Shown one piece after another: positions 20,960 to 29,954 of a stretch of DNA of 64,000 nt (positions within the stretch are counted from its first letter, which is position 1; each line of letters opens with the position of its first letter). A model generated the notes under the pieces. It had not been told where the DNA came from, did no database searches, and saw only the letters and a list, made by a program, of their open reading frames with translations. The translations under genes were made by a program, and so were the position numbers. This DNA is from Falcatimonas sp. MSJ-15 (GTDB taxonomy: Bacteria; Bacillota; Clostridia; Lachnospirales; Lachnospiraceae): assembly GCF_018918265.1 (NCBI RefSeq), contig NZ_JAHLQC010000002.1, forward strand, positions 62,001-126,000, given 5' to 3'.

Positions 20960-21944
20960 TTGCTCTTACTCCTTTCTGAGGATAGAAGCATCTGATTACA
21001 TGATCTTCTTCAATCTTTTCAAGTGCTGGTTCTTCCTGTCTGCACTTTTCAGTTGCATATTTACATCTTGGTGCAAACTTACATCCTTTTGGTAAATCAA
21101 GAGGATGTGGAACTGAACCTGGGATTGCCTCAAGTCTTGTTCCAGTTGGAGTATCAAGTCTTGGAATAGAGAACATTAATCCTTCTGTATATGGATGTGA
21201 ATACTTATTATCCTTACCGAATATTGTTCTTACAGGTGCTTTTTCAACAACCTGTCCACAATACATAACAGCAACATCATCTGCCATCTCATTAATAACA
21301 CCAAGATCATGTGTAATGAACAGAATTGATGTTCCATTCTTGTCCTTAAGCTCATTCATGAGCTTAAGAATCTGAGCCTGTATTGTAACATCAAGAGCAG
21401 TTGTAGGTTCATCTGCTATTAATAACTTTGGCTTACATGCAAGTGCTATTGCGATCATAACTCGCTGTCTCATACCACCTGATAACTGATGTGGATACTG
21501 CTTTGCAACAGCTTCAGGATTAGGAATCTTAACAGCTTTTAACATATCAATTACTTTTGCATTTGCCTCTTTTTTAGGCATATGCTGATGAACTATAAAT
21601 GGTTCAGCAACCTGTCTTTCTATTGTAAAAATTGGATTTAAGCTTGTCATAGGTTCCTGGAAGATAACTGATATATCATTACCACGAACTTTACACATCT
21701 CTTTGTATGAAAGATCTGCAAGATTTCTTCCATCAAATGTTATTGAACCTTCTGCTATATATCCATTATCATCAAGAAGTTTTAAGATACTCATGGCAGA
21801 TACACTCTTACCACTACCACTTTCACCAACAACTCCAAGTGTCTTTCCTGCATCTACAGAATAAGAAACGCCGTTAACAGCCTTTATTGTTCCTCTTTTT
21901 GACTTGAAAAATGTATGCAGATTATTAACCTCTAATAATGCCAT
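20952..21944 (-). CDS. oppD: Oligopeptide ABC transporter ATPase OppD
   Basis: The first ATPase of the Opp importer, 330 residues, a normal length. Walker [10 protein letters not shown]-loop [10 protein letters not shown], signature LSGGMRQR, Walker B LLIADEPT and the switch His in ITHD are all present, followed by the Opp/Dpp C-terminal domain with the Cys cluster ([15 protein letters not shown]). It pairs with OppF to power import. Unlike its OppF partner it carries no insertion. Starts 13 bases after the oppC stop with an AGGAGGG site and overlaps oppF, so translation is probably coupled. Confidence 0.96.
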   Translation of the reverse strand: MALLEVNNLHTFFKSKRGTIKAVNGVSYSVDAGKTLGVVGESGSGKSVSAMSILKLLDDNGYIAEGSITFDGRNLADLSYKEMCKVRGNDISVIFQEPMTSLNPIFTIERQVAEPFIVHQHMPKKEANAKVIDMLKAVKIPNPEAVAKQYPHQLSGGMRQRVMIAIALACKPKLLIADEPTTALDVTIQAQILKLMNELKDKNGTSILFITHDLGVINEMADDVAVMYCGQVVEKAPVRTIFGKDNKYSHPYTEGLMFSIPRLDTPTGTRLEAIPGSVPHPLDLPKGCKFAPRCKYATEKCRQEEPALEKIEEDHVIRCFYPQKGVRANG

Positions 21945-21957
21945 TTCTTATTCCCTC

Positions 21958-23784
21958 CTATCTCTTATTAGACTTTGGATCCATTGCATCACGGAGACCA
22001 TCACCAACTAAGTTAATACATATTGTACATACACCTAATGCAATTGATGCATATACCCATCTCCACCAATAACTCTGGATTACAATACTATTGTTACTAC
22101 CATATAACATATTACCCCATGTAGGCTGTGGTGGTGATACACCAAATCCTAAATATGACAGTGTTGACTCTGTTAACATACATGAAGCAAAATCAAGAGT
22201 AGCAGATACAATAATTACTGACACAATATTTGGAACTACATGTTTAAATACAATAACGAATTCTTTAACACCCATTGCTCTGGCTGCTGTAACGAATTCT
22301 TTTTCTCTTTCTGCTAATACCTGTGCACGAACAAGTCTTGATAAACTTGGCCATGATAACAGACCTAATATCATCATAATAAGAGCAATTCGCTGATTCT
22401 CTGATATCTTATTACCAATTAATGATGAGAGAATCATACAGAATGGAATAAATGGTAATGATGATACAATCTCTGTAAGTCGCTGTAAAAGTAAGTCAAC
22501 TTTGCCTCCAAAGAAACCTGAAATACCACCGATAATAACGCCAAGACATGTTGATATGATAACTGATACCGCACCAATTGTCATTGTCATCTTAGCACCA
22601 TTAATAAGTCTTACAAGAATGTCACGTCCAAGATCATCTGTACCTAATAAATATCCTTTTAAGCCCCATGTCTTAATGCTTCCATCTGACATAACAGCAT
22701 AGTTCTGATAGTATCCTGTATATAATTCTGATACTTCACCTTTATTAACTGATGATGGAACCTGTGTCTGTTTGAATGTATCATCGCCCCAGGCAATAAG
22801 ATCTCCATCTTCTTTTATAGCTGTATAATGATAACGTCCACCTTTGATACTTACAATCTTACTTGAAGTCTCTGGAATCTGATCTTCATTATGTGTGATG
22901 TTACCCCATACTTTTACTGTACCATCTTCAGTAACTGCTGCAAATGTTGAAGCTGTTGCTGAGATATCTACAACTTTTCCTGTTAATTCAGGAATTGAAC
23001 TATAAGCATTAGCCTGTTTACCTAAGTAAACAACCTGTCCATCATATGTTAAAGCTATACATGCATCACCAGTAACTGCTATCTTTTCAATCTGTCCCTG
23101 GTAATCATTCTTTTCTTTAAAATCATTTAAACTGTCATTACCCCACATATATACATATCCATCTTCTGTTAATGCATATGAACACTGATATCCGGCAATA
23201 ACATCAATAATATTATTTAATTTCTGCACTTCTGCAGGAATTGTAACCTGTTTCATACGGTCATTACCCCATGAAACAACTTTTCCATCTGATGTAAGAC
23301 CTAATATATGGTCAAAACCAGCTGATATTCTCTTGTAATCAAGTCCCTGATATTCATCTGGAATATTAGCAAGATTAAGTGTATTAGTAATCTTTGTCTT
23401 ACCCCATGTATATAATGTACCATCATTTGATACACCTACGCTAAATGTTGGTCCGACTGAGATCTCTTTTACATTGCCTTTAAGTGCACTTGGATATTTC
23501 ATAAGTGTATATCCTGGTGCAACATTAAGCTGTGTTGATTCTGAATAAGATAAGTCAATCTTAAAAATCAATGGTCCAATAAATGCTGTTAAGAACATTA
23601 ATAAAAATATTATTAAACCAGTCATCGCAAGCTTATTACTCTTAAAATTCTTGACAATTGTTCTTCCTGGGCTCTGCATCTGTTCTTCTTCAAAAACAGA
23701 CATTGTCTTCTTGCCACCAAAACATTTAGCAAAAAGAAGAGACAGGAAACTCTTTTTCTTTGGTTCATTTGAATTATTACTCAT
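21958..23784 (-). CDS. oppC: Oligopeptide ABC permease OppC with an inserted seven-repeat RCC1-like propeller
   Basis: The 608-residue protein is an OppC-type permease of about 300 residues interrupted by about 280 residues. Residues 1-50 are cytoplasmic and 52-75 form transmembrane helix 1. The permease resumes at GYLLGTDDLGRD (377-388), with the remaining helices and the EAA loop EFVTAARAMG (497-506). Between them, residues 105-375 hold seven repeats of the form ISxGxxxxxALTxDGxVxxWG, starting near 108, 153, 195, 235, 274, 313 and 354. This is the RCC1 pattern, and seven units make a complete propeller. In OppC the loop after helix 1 faces outside, so the propeller should sit on the cell surface near the binding protein. 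The frame is unbroken and base composition is unchanged. Co-transcribed with oppB (17-base gap) and oppD. Confidence 0.93.
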   Translation of the reverse strand: MSNNSNEPKKKSFLSLLFAKCFGGKKTMSVFEEEQMQSPGRTIVKNFKSNKLAMTGLIIFLLMFLTAFIGPLIFKIDLSYSESTQLNVAPGYTLMKYPSALKGNVKEISVGPTFSVGVSNDGTLYTWGKTKITNTLNLANIPDEYQGLDYKRISAGFDHILGLTSDGKVVSWGNDRMKQVTIPAEVQKLNNIIDVIAGYQCSYALTEDGYVYMWGNDSLNDFKEKNDYQGQIEKIAVTGDACIALTYDGQVVYLGKQANAYSSIPELTGKVVDISATASTFAAVTEDGTVKVWGNITHNEDQIPETSSKIVSIKGGRYHYTAIKEDGDLIAWGDDTFKQTQVPSSVNKGEVSELYTGYYQNYAVMSDGSIKTWGLKGYLLGTDDLGRDILVRLINGAKMTMTIGAVSVIISTCLGVIIGGISGFFGGKVDLLLQRLTEIVSSLPFIPFCMILSSLIGNKISENQRIALIMMILGLLSWPSLSRLVRAQVLAEREKEFVTAARAMGVKEFVIVFKHVVPNIVSVIIVSATLDFASCMLTESTLSYLGFGVSPPQPTWGNMLYGSNNSIVIQSYWWRWVYASIALGVCTICINLVGDGLRDAMDPKSNKR

Positions 23785-23801
23785 TTTCCTCTTCCTCCTT
23801 T

Positions 23802-24788
23802 TTACTGATTAATTCTTACTCGTGGGTCTACTATACCATAACTTAAGTCACAGATAAGGTTACCTAATAATGATATGACCATATAGAACATCTGCATTGC
23901 AAGAACTACTTCATAATCCTGACTTACAAGACTTGCATACATAAGTTTACCCATACCATTAAGTCCAAACATCTGCTCAATAACTAATGAACCACCAAAG
24001 ATACTTAAGAACCATCCAATAATCATTGTAATTACTGGAAGTAATGCATTTCTCCAAGCATGTGAATAAATAACAACTCTTTCTTTAAGACCTTTCGCTC
24101 TGGCTGTTCTAATATAATCCTGTCCAAGAGCTTCTATCATTGCAGCTCGTACATATCTTGTCATTCCACCAAGGGCTCCAATCGTCATAACGATAAGTGG
24201 AAGACACATATAATACAATCTATCAAGGAACTTCTCCCATCCAGTTCCCTGGAAGTTAGGAGTACTTGTTCCTGAAACTGGGAACCAACCAAGCTTTACT
24301 GCAAAAAAGAATATTGCAATAAGACTTATAATGAAAGTTGGTAAACTATAACCAACAATTGTTAATACCTGTACGGCACTGTCAAACTTTGTCCTCTTAT
24401 GCACAGCACAGTATATACCTAATGGTATAGTTATCAGCAATGCGAAGAATACAGAAAAAATATTGATAAAGATAGTATTTTTAAGTGGTGTTGCAATAAT
24501 ATTCTTAACGTCTGTCTTATATACATTTGAATAACCTAAATCACCCTGAAGAATACCACCTACCCATTTACCATATCTAACTATAGTTGGGTCATCAAGT
24601 CCCATCTGCTTACGTAAAGTCTGATATCTCTCTTCATACTGTTCTGCAGTTAACTTTTGTTTCTGCCCTTCAAGTTCTGCTCTCGCAGGATCGCCTGGAA
24701 TAGCGTTGTAGAGCATGAACATAATGAACGACATGATAATCAATACGAATATCATATACATGATTCTTTTAGTCACATATTTTGCCAT
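23802..24788 (-). CDS. oppB: Oligopeptide ABC permease OppB
   Basis: The first permease subunit, 328 residues, with the family N-terminus (YVTKRIMYMIFVLIIMSFIMF, PGDPAR), about six transmembrane helices and the EAA loop DYIRTARAKGLKERVV that contacts an ATPase. The C-terminus reads LSYGIVDPRVR, as in other OppB/DppB proteins. It has no insertion, in contrast to OppC. The start follows AGAGGTAGATAG. It is 189 bases downstream of the first binding-protein gene, across a terminator and a second hairpin, so its expression depends on readthrough or on a promoter not identified here. Confidence 0.95.
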   Translation of the reverse strand: MAKYVTKRIMYMIFVLIIMSFIMFMLYNAIPGDPARAELEGQKQKLTAEQYEERYQTLRKQMGLDDPTIVRYGKWVGGILQGDLGYSNVYKTDVKNIIATPLKNTIFINIFSVFFALLITIPLGIYCAVHKRTKFDSAVQVLTIVGYSLPTFIISLIAIFFFAVKLGWFPVSGTSTPNFQGTGWEKFLDRLYYMCLPLIVMTIGALGGMTRYVRAAMIEALGQDYIRTARAKGLKERVVIYSHAWRNALLPVITMIIGWFLSIFGGSLVIEQMFGLNGMGKLMYASLVSQDYEVVLAMQMFYMVISLLGNLICDLSYGIVDPRVRINQ

Positions 24789-24832
24789 TCTATCTACCTC
24801 TTTCTTCTTAGTATCTTTTTTTTAATAGGCCC

Positions 24833-24871
24833 CTTCACTGTAAACGGAAGATCTTTCTGTTTACAGTGAAG
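24833..24871 (-). repeat. 13-bp hairpin ahead of oppB, without T-tract
   Basis: A perfect stem (24833-24845 with 24859-24871, arms CTTCACTGTAAAC, 13-base loop) in the leader of oppB. Neither strand has a T-run after it, so it is more likely an mRNA processing or stability element, or an operator, than a terminator. Confidence 0.6.
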
Positions 24872-24903
24872 AAGCTTATCAACCTCTATGTTAATATATA
24901 AGT

Positions 24904-24950
24904 AGACAAAAAGGGCATAGCACTTAGGCGTCTATGCCCCCAATTTGTCT
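24904..24950 (-). terminator. Terminator after the proximal binding-protein gene
   Basis: An 8-bp GGGCATAG stem (24913-24920 with 24932-24939) inside an AGACAAA/TTTGTCT outer stem, followed on the minus strand by a TTTTT run. It separates the binding-protein gene from oppB and probably makes the binding protein more abundant than the membrane parts. Confidence 0.85.
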
Positions 24951-24977
24951 TTATATAATTATATTTAAACTAACAGA

Positions 24978-26888
24978 TTATTCTGTAACATTTGCATAAA
25001 GTATTGCATATGATAAATCCCACATTGAATTAGCATTGTAATTCTGTAATTTCTCATTGAAGAAGTCATGATATTCATTTGAATATAATGGAAGGTTAGG
25101 TAATAATTCGTTCCATTTCTTCTGGAATGCTAAGAAGTTTGCTAAATATCCTTCTTTATCTGATGGATCTGTTAAAGCAATTGCCTTAGCAAGTTTATCA
25201 AGTTCTTCATCTCTGATGTAGTTATTATTGTATCCCTGTGCAATCATATCTTCATCTGTTGTAAAGTTAGTTGATGGATCAAATACTGATGTAAATCCTG
25301 TAGCCATGTTGAACATGTTATATGTTGGCTCTGTATATTTTGCATCATCTGAACTTCTGTAGTAGTAGTTAAGTAATTCTGAGAATGTAACTACTGTCTG
25401 GTTAATCTTCATACCAGCTTTAGCAACATCAGGATTGTTCTGTAACTGTGTTACAAGTAATTCTGATACTGAGTTAGCTTCTGATGATAACCATTCGATA
25501 ACAAGTGGCATTAATGTACCATCATCTAATTTCTTATAACGAATACCTTCTGTATATGCATTACCATTTTCATCATATACCCATCCGTCATCTTCAAGTA
25601 ACTTAATTGCTTCATCAAGACTATATGAATATGTATCAAGGTCTGAATCAAGTTCATCTTTAAGTTCCTGATACTGCCACATACCTGTACCATACATACC
25701 ATTAACAACTGAACCATATCCTGATGTGAATGTCTTACAGAATTCGTTTCTATCAAGTAATTTTGCAATTGCCTGACGTACTTTTACGAACTGTGTTGGT
25801 CCAAAGTCACATGCAAATACTAACTGACCATATCCATTACGATCATATGCATTATATGCAAATCCACCCTGTTCTACAAGGTCAAGACCTGCATTAATCT
25901 CATCACCTGTTGATAACTCTGAAAGTAAGTCAACTGAACCTGTCTTTAATTCATCAAATTCTGTTGCTTCTTCTACTTTCTTATATATAAGAGTTCCGAT
26001 TGAAGGTTTCTGTCCTTCATAGTTACCAGCATATTCTGGGTTAACTACTAATGTAGCTGTCTTTGATGATTCATCATAAGAAGCTAATTTGTAAGGTCCA
26101 CATGAAACCTGATCTTCTACTGCATATCTTGCTTTTTCAATATTAGCTGCAATTGTTGCATCATCTAATGATTCTGGTAACTTCATATAAGCTCCATCGC
26201 CATCATCTGCTACGTCTGCACCTTCACCTAACCAGAATTCAAGATCTGTTGGTCCTACTGAAAGCATCTCTTTTTCATAATAATATGGAAGATACTGTGG
26301 ATCTACTGTGATTGAGAATTCGTAATCACCAAGTAAACGTACACCTGTAAACTTGTCTGAAGCACCTGTATTATAATCGCTCCATCCTAACCAATAATAA
26401 CCATATGTTGTTGTTGATGCACCATTATCAACTAATAATTTTGAATCAAATAATAAAGCTGAAGCTACATAATCTTTAGCTGTAATCTCTTCGCCATTAT
26501 TGTATTTTAATCCTTCATTAATTGTAAATGTGAAAGTCTTACTTCCATCATCACCAGCTGTTTCTTCTACATTCTTAACAACTGTTTCATCCCAGAATGA
26601 TTCTCCTTCTGAATTCATGTCAGATGTTGAATAACCCTGAATTAACTTCCAAACTGCATAATCTGATCCACCATTTGACCAATATGGTGACCAATCACCC
26701 TGTAATTCAGTTGTGTTACCAATAATAAGCTGACCTTCTCCTGTTGATTCAACTGCTGGCTTTGTCTCACCATTAGCGCTATCGTTAGCTGTTGTTGAAT
26801 CTGTACTTGTTCCATTATTACCACCACATGCTGCAAGTGATACGACCATGCTTGCTGCAAGAGTAGCTGCTAATAATCTCTTCTTCAT
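24978..26888 (-). CDS. oppA: Peptide ABC transporter substrate-binding lipoprotein (paralogue 1, proximal to oppB)
   Basis: A 636-residue extracellular binding protein of solute-binding family 5. The signal peptide ends in SLAACGG, a lipobox, so the protein is lipid-anchored; a Ser/Thr/Asn-rich linker follows. The mature domain starts near GQLIIGNTTELQGDWSPYW. The C-terminal half is nearly identical to the second binding protein at 27580-29493, while the N-terminal region differs much more. The ATG at 26888 follows TAGGAGGATAATT; the longer open frame upstream covers the promoter and operator and is rejected. It has its own sigma-A promoter and downstream palindrome, and is separated from oppB by a terminator. 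Confidence 0.94.
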   Translation of the reverse strand: MKKRLLAATLAASMVVSLAACGGNNGTSTDSTTANDSANGETKPAVESTGEGQLIIGNTTELQGDWSPYWSNGGSDYAVWKLIQGYSTSDMNSEGESFWDETVVKNVEETAGDDGSKTFTFTINEGLKYNNGEEITAKDYVASALLFDSKLLVDNGASTTTYGYYWLGWSDYNTGASDKFTGVRLLGDYEFSITVDPQYLPYYYEKEMLSVGPTDLEFWLGEGADVADDGDGAYMKLPESLDDATIAANIEKARYAVEDQVSCGPYKLASYDESSKTATLVVNPEYAGNYEGQKPSIGTLIYKKVEEATEFDELKTGSVDLLSELSTGDEINAGLDLVEQGGFAYNAYDRNGYGQLVFACDFGPTQFVKVRQAIAKLLDRNEFCKTFTSGYGSVVNGMYGTGMWQYQELKDELDSDLDTYSYSLDEAIKLLEDDGWVYDENGNAYTEGIRYKKLDDGTLMPLVIEWLSSEANSVSELLVTQLQNNPDVAKAGMKINQTVVTFSELLNYYYRSSDDAKYTEPTYNMFNMATGFTSVFDPSTNFTTDEDMIAQGYNNNYIRDEELDKLAKAIALTDPSDKEGYLANFLAFQKKWNELLPNLPLYSNEYHDFFNEKLQNYNANSMWDLSYAILYANVTE

Positions 26889-26922
26889 AATTATCCTCCT
26901 ACATATAATTAAAATGAATTGA

Positions 26923-26948
26923 ATTATCGTATGATTGTATACAATCAC
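26923..26948 (-). promoter_or_regulatory. Palindromic operator downstream of the oppA paralogue 1 promoter
   Basis: The perfect 16-bp palindrome TGATTGTATACAATCA at 26932-26947, inside a 26-base block identical to one ahead of the second binding-protein gene (29567-29592). It lies just downstream of the -10 element, at or after the transcription start, a position suited to a repressor. The regulator is unknown. Confidence 0.8.
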
Positions 26949-26959
26949 GACCTTTTTAT

Positions 26960-26988
26960 ATATTAACAAGTTGGATTTAAAGTGTCAA
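26960..26988 (-). promoter_or_regulatory. Sigma-A promoter of oppA paralogue 1
   Basis: TTGACA (26983-26988) and TAATAT (26960-26965) with a 17-base spacer on the minus strand. Confidence 0.8.
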
Positions 26989-27512
26989 TATTAATTTCAT
27001 TTTAAAAGTAAGGTAATTTTTACATTTTTTTAAATATTTGCCTAACAATTCCCACATATCACATTAATTATTTAGCATTTCAACACTTTCATCTACTGTA
27101 GTGTTACTACATCATTACTATGCTTAATTTTATTATGTGATACATATTATTTTACCAAAAAAACAGCCCTTTTGGCAAGATTTTTTTAACGCATTTTGGA
27201 TATTTTTTCTTTTTTGCATATTTATATACAATTCTGAAAAAAGATTTTTTTAACGTTTCCTGCTAATAGGCTGTTTTTATATCTATACAGTACTTGTAGG
27301 AGTTTTCCTGTATATTTCATGATTTAATTTTTATTCATGTTTTTTCATAAATATTTTTTACTGAATATACACTTAATTCTGTATATTATTGCTTCACATA
27401 TTTAAGAATGTGGTGCGAAAAAGTAATTATCACTAAGCTGGATTTTGCTATATCACTTTCTTATATTATTTTCTTATTAGCTAACCGATAGCTTTTTTGC
27501 TATTTTAATGAT
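26989..27512. other. Gene-free AT-rich stretch between the two binding-protein genes
   Basis: About 520 bases, very AT-rich with several T-runs. No open frame with a ribosome binding site, tRNA or strong hairpin was found. It lies between the terminator of the distal binding-protein gene and the promoter of the proximal one. Confidence 0.55.
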
Positions 27513-27550
27513 ATTTTTCAAAAAAACCGGCTGCCAAACTGACAGCCGGT
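27513..27550 (-). terminator. Terminator of distal binding-protein gene
   Basis: An 8-bp ACCGGCTG stem (27526-27533 with 27543-27550) followed on the minus strand by seven T residues, 30 bases beyond the stop. Confidence 0.9.
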
Positions 27551-27579
27551 CCTGTTCAATTAAGAGGATTGTTTAATTA

Positions 27580-29493
27580 TTATTCTTCAACTGTTGCGTA
27601 GATTATTGCACTTGTTACATCCCAAATTGCATTAGCATTGTAGTTCTTTAATTTATCATTAAAGAAGTCATGATATTCATTTGAATATAATGGAAGGTTA
27701 GGTAATAATTCGTTCCATTTCTTCTGGAATGCTAAGAAGTTATCTAAGTATCCTTCTTTATCTGATGGGTCTGTTAAAGCGATTGCTTTAGCAAGTTTAT
27801 CAAGCTCTTCATCTCTGATATAGTTAGTATTGTATCCCTGTGCAATCATATCTTCATCTGTTGTAAACTCTGTAGCTGGGTCGAAGATTGGTATAAATCC
27901 TGTAGCCATGTTGAACAAATGATATGTAGGAACTGTATATTTAGCATCATCTGAACTTCTGTAGTAATAGTTAAGTAATTCTGAGAATGTAACTACTGTC
28001 TGGTTAATCTTGATACCTGCTTTAGCAACATCAGGATTGTTCTGTAATTCTGTTACAAGTAATTCTGATACTGGGTTAGCTTCTGATGATAACCATTCAA
28101 GTTCAAGTGGCATTAATGTACCATCATCTAATTTTTTATAACGAACGCCTTCTGTATATGCATTACCACTTGCATCATATACCCATCCGTCTTCTTCAAG
28201 TAATTTAACTGCTTCATCAAGGCTGTATGAATATGTATCAAGTTCTGTATCAAGCTTATCAGCTAAATCCTTATACTGCCACATACCTGTACCATACATA
28301 CCATTAACAACTGAACCATATCCACCTGTGAATGTCTTACAGAATTCATTTCTATCAAGTAAGTGTGCAATTGCCTGACGTACTTTTACGAACTGTGTTG
28401 GTCCAAAGTCACAAGAGAATACTAACTGGCCATATCCGTTACGTTCATATGAATTGTATGCGAATCCACCCTGTTCTACAAGGTCAAGACCTGCATTAAT
28501 CTCATCACCTGATGACATCTCTGAAAGTAAATCAACTGAACCTGTCTTTAATTCATCAAGAGCTGTAGCTGTTTCTACTTTCTTGTAGACTAAAGTTTCG
28601 ATTGAAGGTTTCTGTCCTTCGTAGTTACCAGGATATTTATCATTAATCTCTAATGTAGCTGTCTTTGAAGCTTCATCGTATGATTTTAAGTTGTAAGGAC
28701 CAGCTGATACCTGATCTGCTGTATGTCTTGCTGTATCAAGATTTGCTGCGATTGTATCTTCTGTAAGTGAATCAGGAATTGAGATATAAGCACCTTCTCC
28801 ATCATCTTTTACTTCAACACCTTCACCTAACCAGAAATCAAGGCTTGTTGGTGCTGTTGATACCTGAGCCTGTTCATAGTAGTATGGCTGAAAATCAGCT
28901 GATACCTGAATTGAGAATGTATTATCATCAATTAAACGAACACCTGTGAATACTTCACTTGCACCTGTGTTGTAATCTTTCCATCCTTCAAAGTTATATC
29001 CGTATGTAGTAGTTGATGCTCCGTTATCTACTAATAATTTTGAACTGAATAAAAGAACTGATGCAACATAGTTAGCTGCTGTGATTTCATCACCATTATT
29101 AAATGTTAAACCGTCTTTAATCTTAAATGTTACTGTCTTTGAACCGTCATCGTTCTTCTCTGATGTTGGTTCTTCAGCAAGTACTGTATCATTCCAATGA
29201 TATTCACCTTCTGCATCCATTTCAACTGTTGCTGAACCCTGAATAAAATTCCAAATATCATAATCTGCTGCATTATTTGACCAATATGGTGACCAGTCAC
29301 CTGATAATTCTGTTGTATTACCAATGATAATCTGTCCACCTGCAGCTGATGCTGATGATGAGCTCTCCTCTGTTTTTGTTCCTTCACCAGTGCTTTCTGA
29401 TGAATTTGTGTTAGTCTTCTTGTCACCACATGCAGCTAATGAAAGAACCATTGATGCTGACAATGTTAAAGCTAATAATTTTTTCTTTGTCAT
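27580..29493 (-). CDS. oppA: Peptide ABC transporter substrate-binding lipoprotein (paralogue 2, distal)
   Basis: A 637-residue lipoprotein binding protein of solute-binding family 5, paralogous to the product of 24978-26888. The signal peptide ends SLAACGD with the lipid-carrying Cys, followed by a Ser/Thr/Glu/Ala linker. From about residue 315 (LKTGSVDLLSE) to the end the two paralogues are nearly identical; differences concentrate in the linker and the first 300 residues, which contribute to the ligand pocket. The ATG at 29493 follows AAGAGGAGGTCGTCAAT. It has its own promoter, the same palindrome as paralogue 1, and a terminator, so it forms a monocistronic unit that probably supplies the same transporter. 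Confidence 0.94.
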   Translation of the reverse strand: MTKKKLLALTLSASMVLSLAACGDKKTNTNSSESTGEGTKTEESSSSASAAGGQIIIGNTTELSGDWSPYWSNNAADYDIWNFIQGSATVEMDAEGEYHWNDTVLAEEPTSEKNDDGSKTVTFKIKDGLTFNNGDEITAANYVASVLLFSSKLLVDNGASTTTYGYNFEGWKDYNTGASEVFTGVRLIDDNTFSIQVSADFQPYYYEQAQVSTAPTSLDFWLGEGVEVKDDGEGAYISIPDSLTEDTIAANLDTARHTADQVSAGPYNLKSYDEASKTATLEINDKYPGNYEGQKPSIETLVYKKVETATALDELKTGSVDLLSEMSSGDEINAGLDLVEQGGFAYNSYERNGYGQLVFSCDFGPTQFVKVRQAIAHLLDRNEFCKTFTGGYGSVVNGMYGTGMWQYKDLADKLDTELDTYSYSLDEAVKLLEEDGWVYDASGNAYTEGVRYKKLDDGTLMPLELEWLSSEANPVSELLVTELQNNPDVAKAGIKINQTVVTFSELLNYYYRSSDDAKYTVPTYHLFNMATGFIPIFDPATEFTTDEDMIAQGYNTNYIRDEELDKLAKAIALTDPSDKEGYLDNFLAFQKKWNELLPNLPLYSNEYHDFFNDKLKNYNANAIWDVTSAIIYATVEE

Positions 29494-29566
29494 ATTGACG
29501 ACCTCCTCTTTATATTTTTCCAGTATACTCATCCAAGTTTGATTTATCACGTCTATATGCTACTGG

Positions 29567-29592
29567 ATTATCGTATGATTGTATACAATCAC
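29567..29592 (-). promoter_or_regulatory. Palindromic operator downstream of the oppA paralogue 2 promoter
   Basis: The same perfect 16-bp palindrome (29576-29591) and the same 26-base block as at 26923-26948, about 17 bases downstream of the -10 element. The identical site in the same place suggests both binding-protein genes answer to one regulator. Confidence 0.8.
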
Positions 29593-29608
29593 ATCTCATG
29601 TGAGTATT

Positions 29609-29637
29609 ATAATATCTTCTTCGCTTTAATGTGTCAA
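29609..29637 (-). promoter_or_regulatory. Sigma-A promoter of oppA paralogue 2
   Basis: TTGACA (29632-29637) and TATTAT (29609-29614), 17-base spacer, minus strand. Confidence 0.8.
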
Positions 29638-29707
29638 CTGTTTTTTTTAATACCTCACTATCTTGATGAAGTTTTTACAGTTTTTTCTTGCTTTTTTTGA
29701 TTGTATT

Positions 29708-29755
29708 ACTTAATTTTATTTACCATTTTATAACTTTACTTTAATAAAATTAAGT
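29708..29755. repeat. 13-bp inverted repeat
   Basis: ACTTAATTTTATT (29708-29720) and its complement (29743-29755), wholly A/T apart from one base pair. It lies between the tRNA-Thr terminator and the binding-protein promoter; it may be part of the upstream region of that promoter. Confidence 0.55.
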
Positions 29756-29765
29756 GATAGTAAAA

Positions 29766-29790
29766 AAGAGCCTAACAAAATTAAGCTCTT
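29766..29790 (-). terminator. Probable terminator of tRNA-Thr transcript
   Basis: A 6-bp AAGAGC stem (29766-29771 with 29785-29790) followed on the minus strand by a TTTT run, about 165 bases beyond the tRNA. Confidence 0.55.
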
Positions 29791-29954
29791 AGTAAAAAAG
29801 TTCCATTTTTAATTTTTTATTCATATTTTTTACATTTCATACATCTATGTAAATCGATTAATATCTGTTTACGCAAAAAATAAAGACATACTTGCCTCAC
29901 ACAATTGCCCTTATTCTTGTCGCCTTTGACAGTCTCTTATTAATCTATTTGTAA

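Noticed and set aside
22660-23472. Propeller segment in oppC as an assembly chimera or a separate inserted gene
   Set aside because: The frame is continuous across both junctions with no stop, start, inverted repeat or composition change, and the flanking permease parts join at a natural loop. It is treated as a real domain insertion.
27481-27502. Plus-strand terminator-like AGCTA/TAGCT hairpin with a T-run
   Set aside because: The stem is only five base pairs and no plus-strand gene precedes it.
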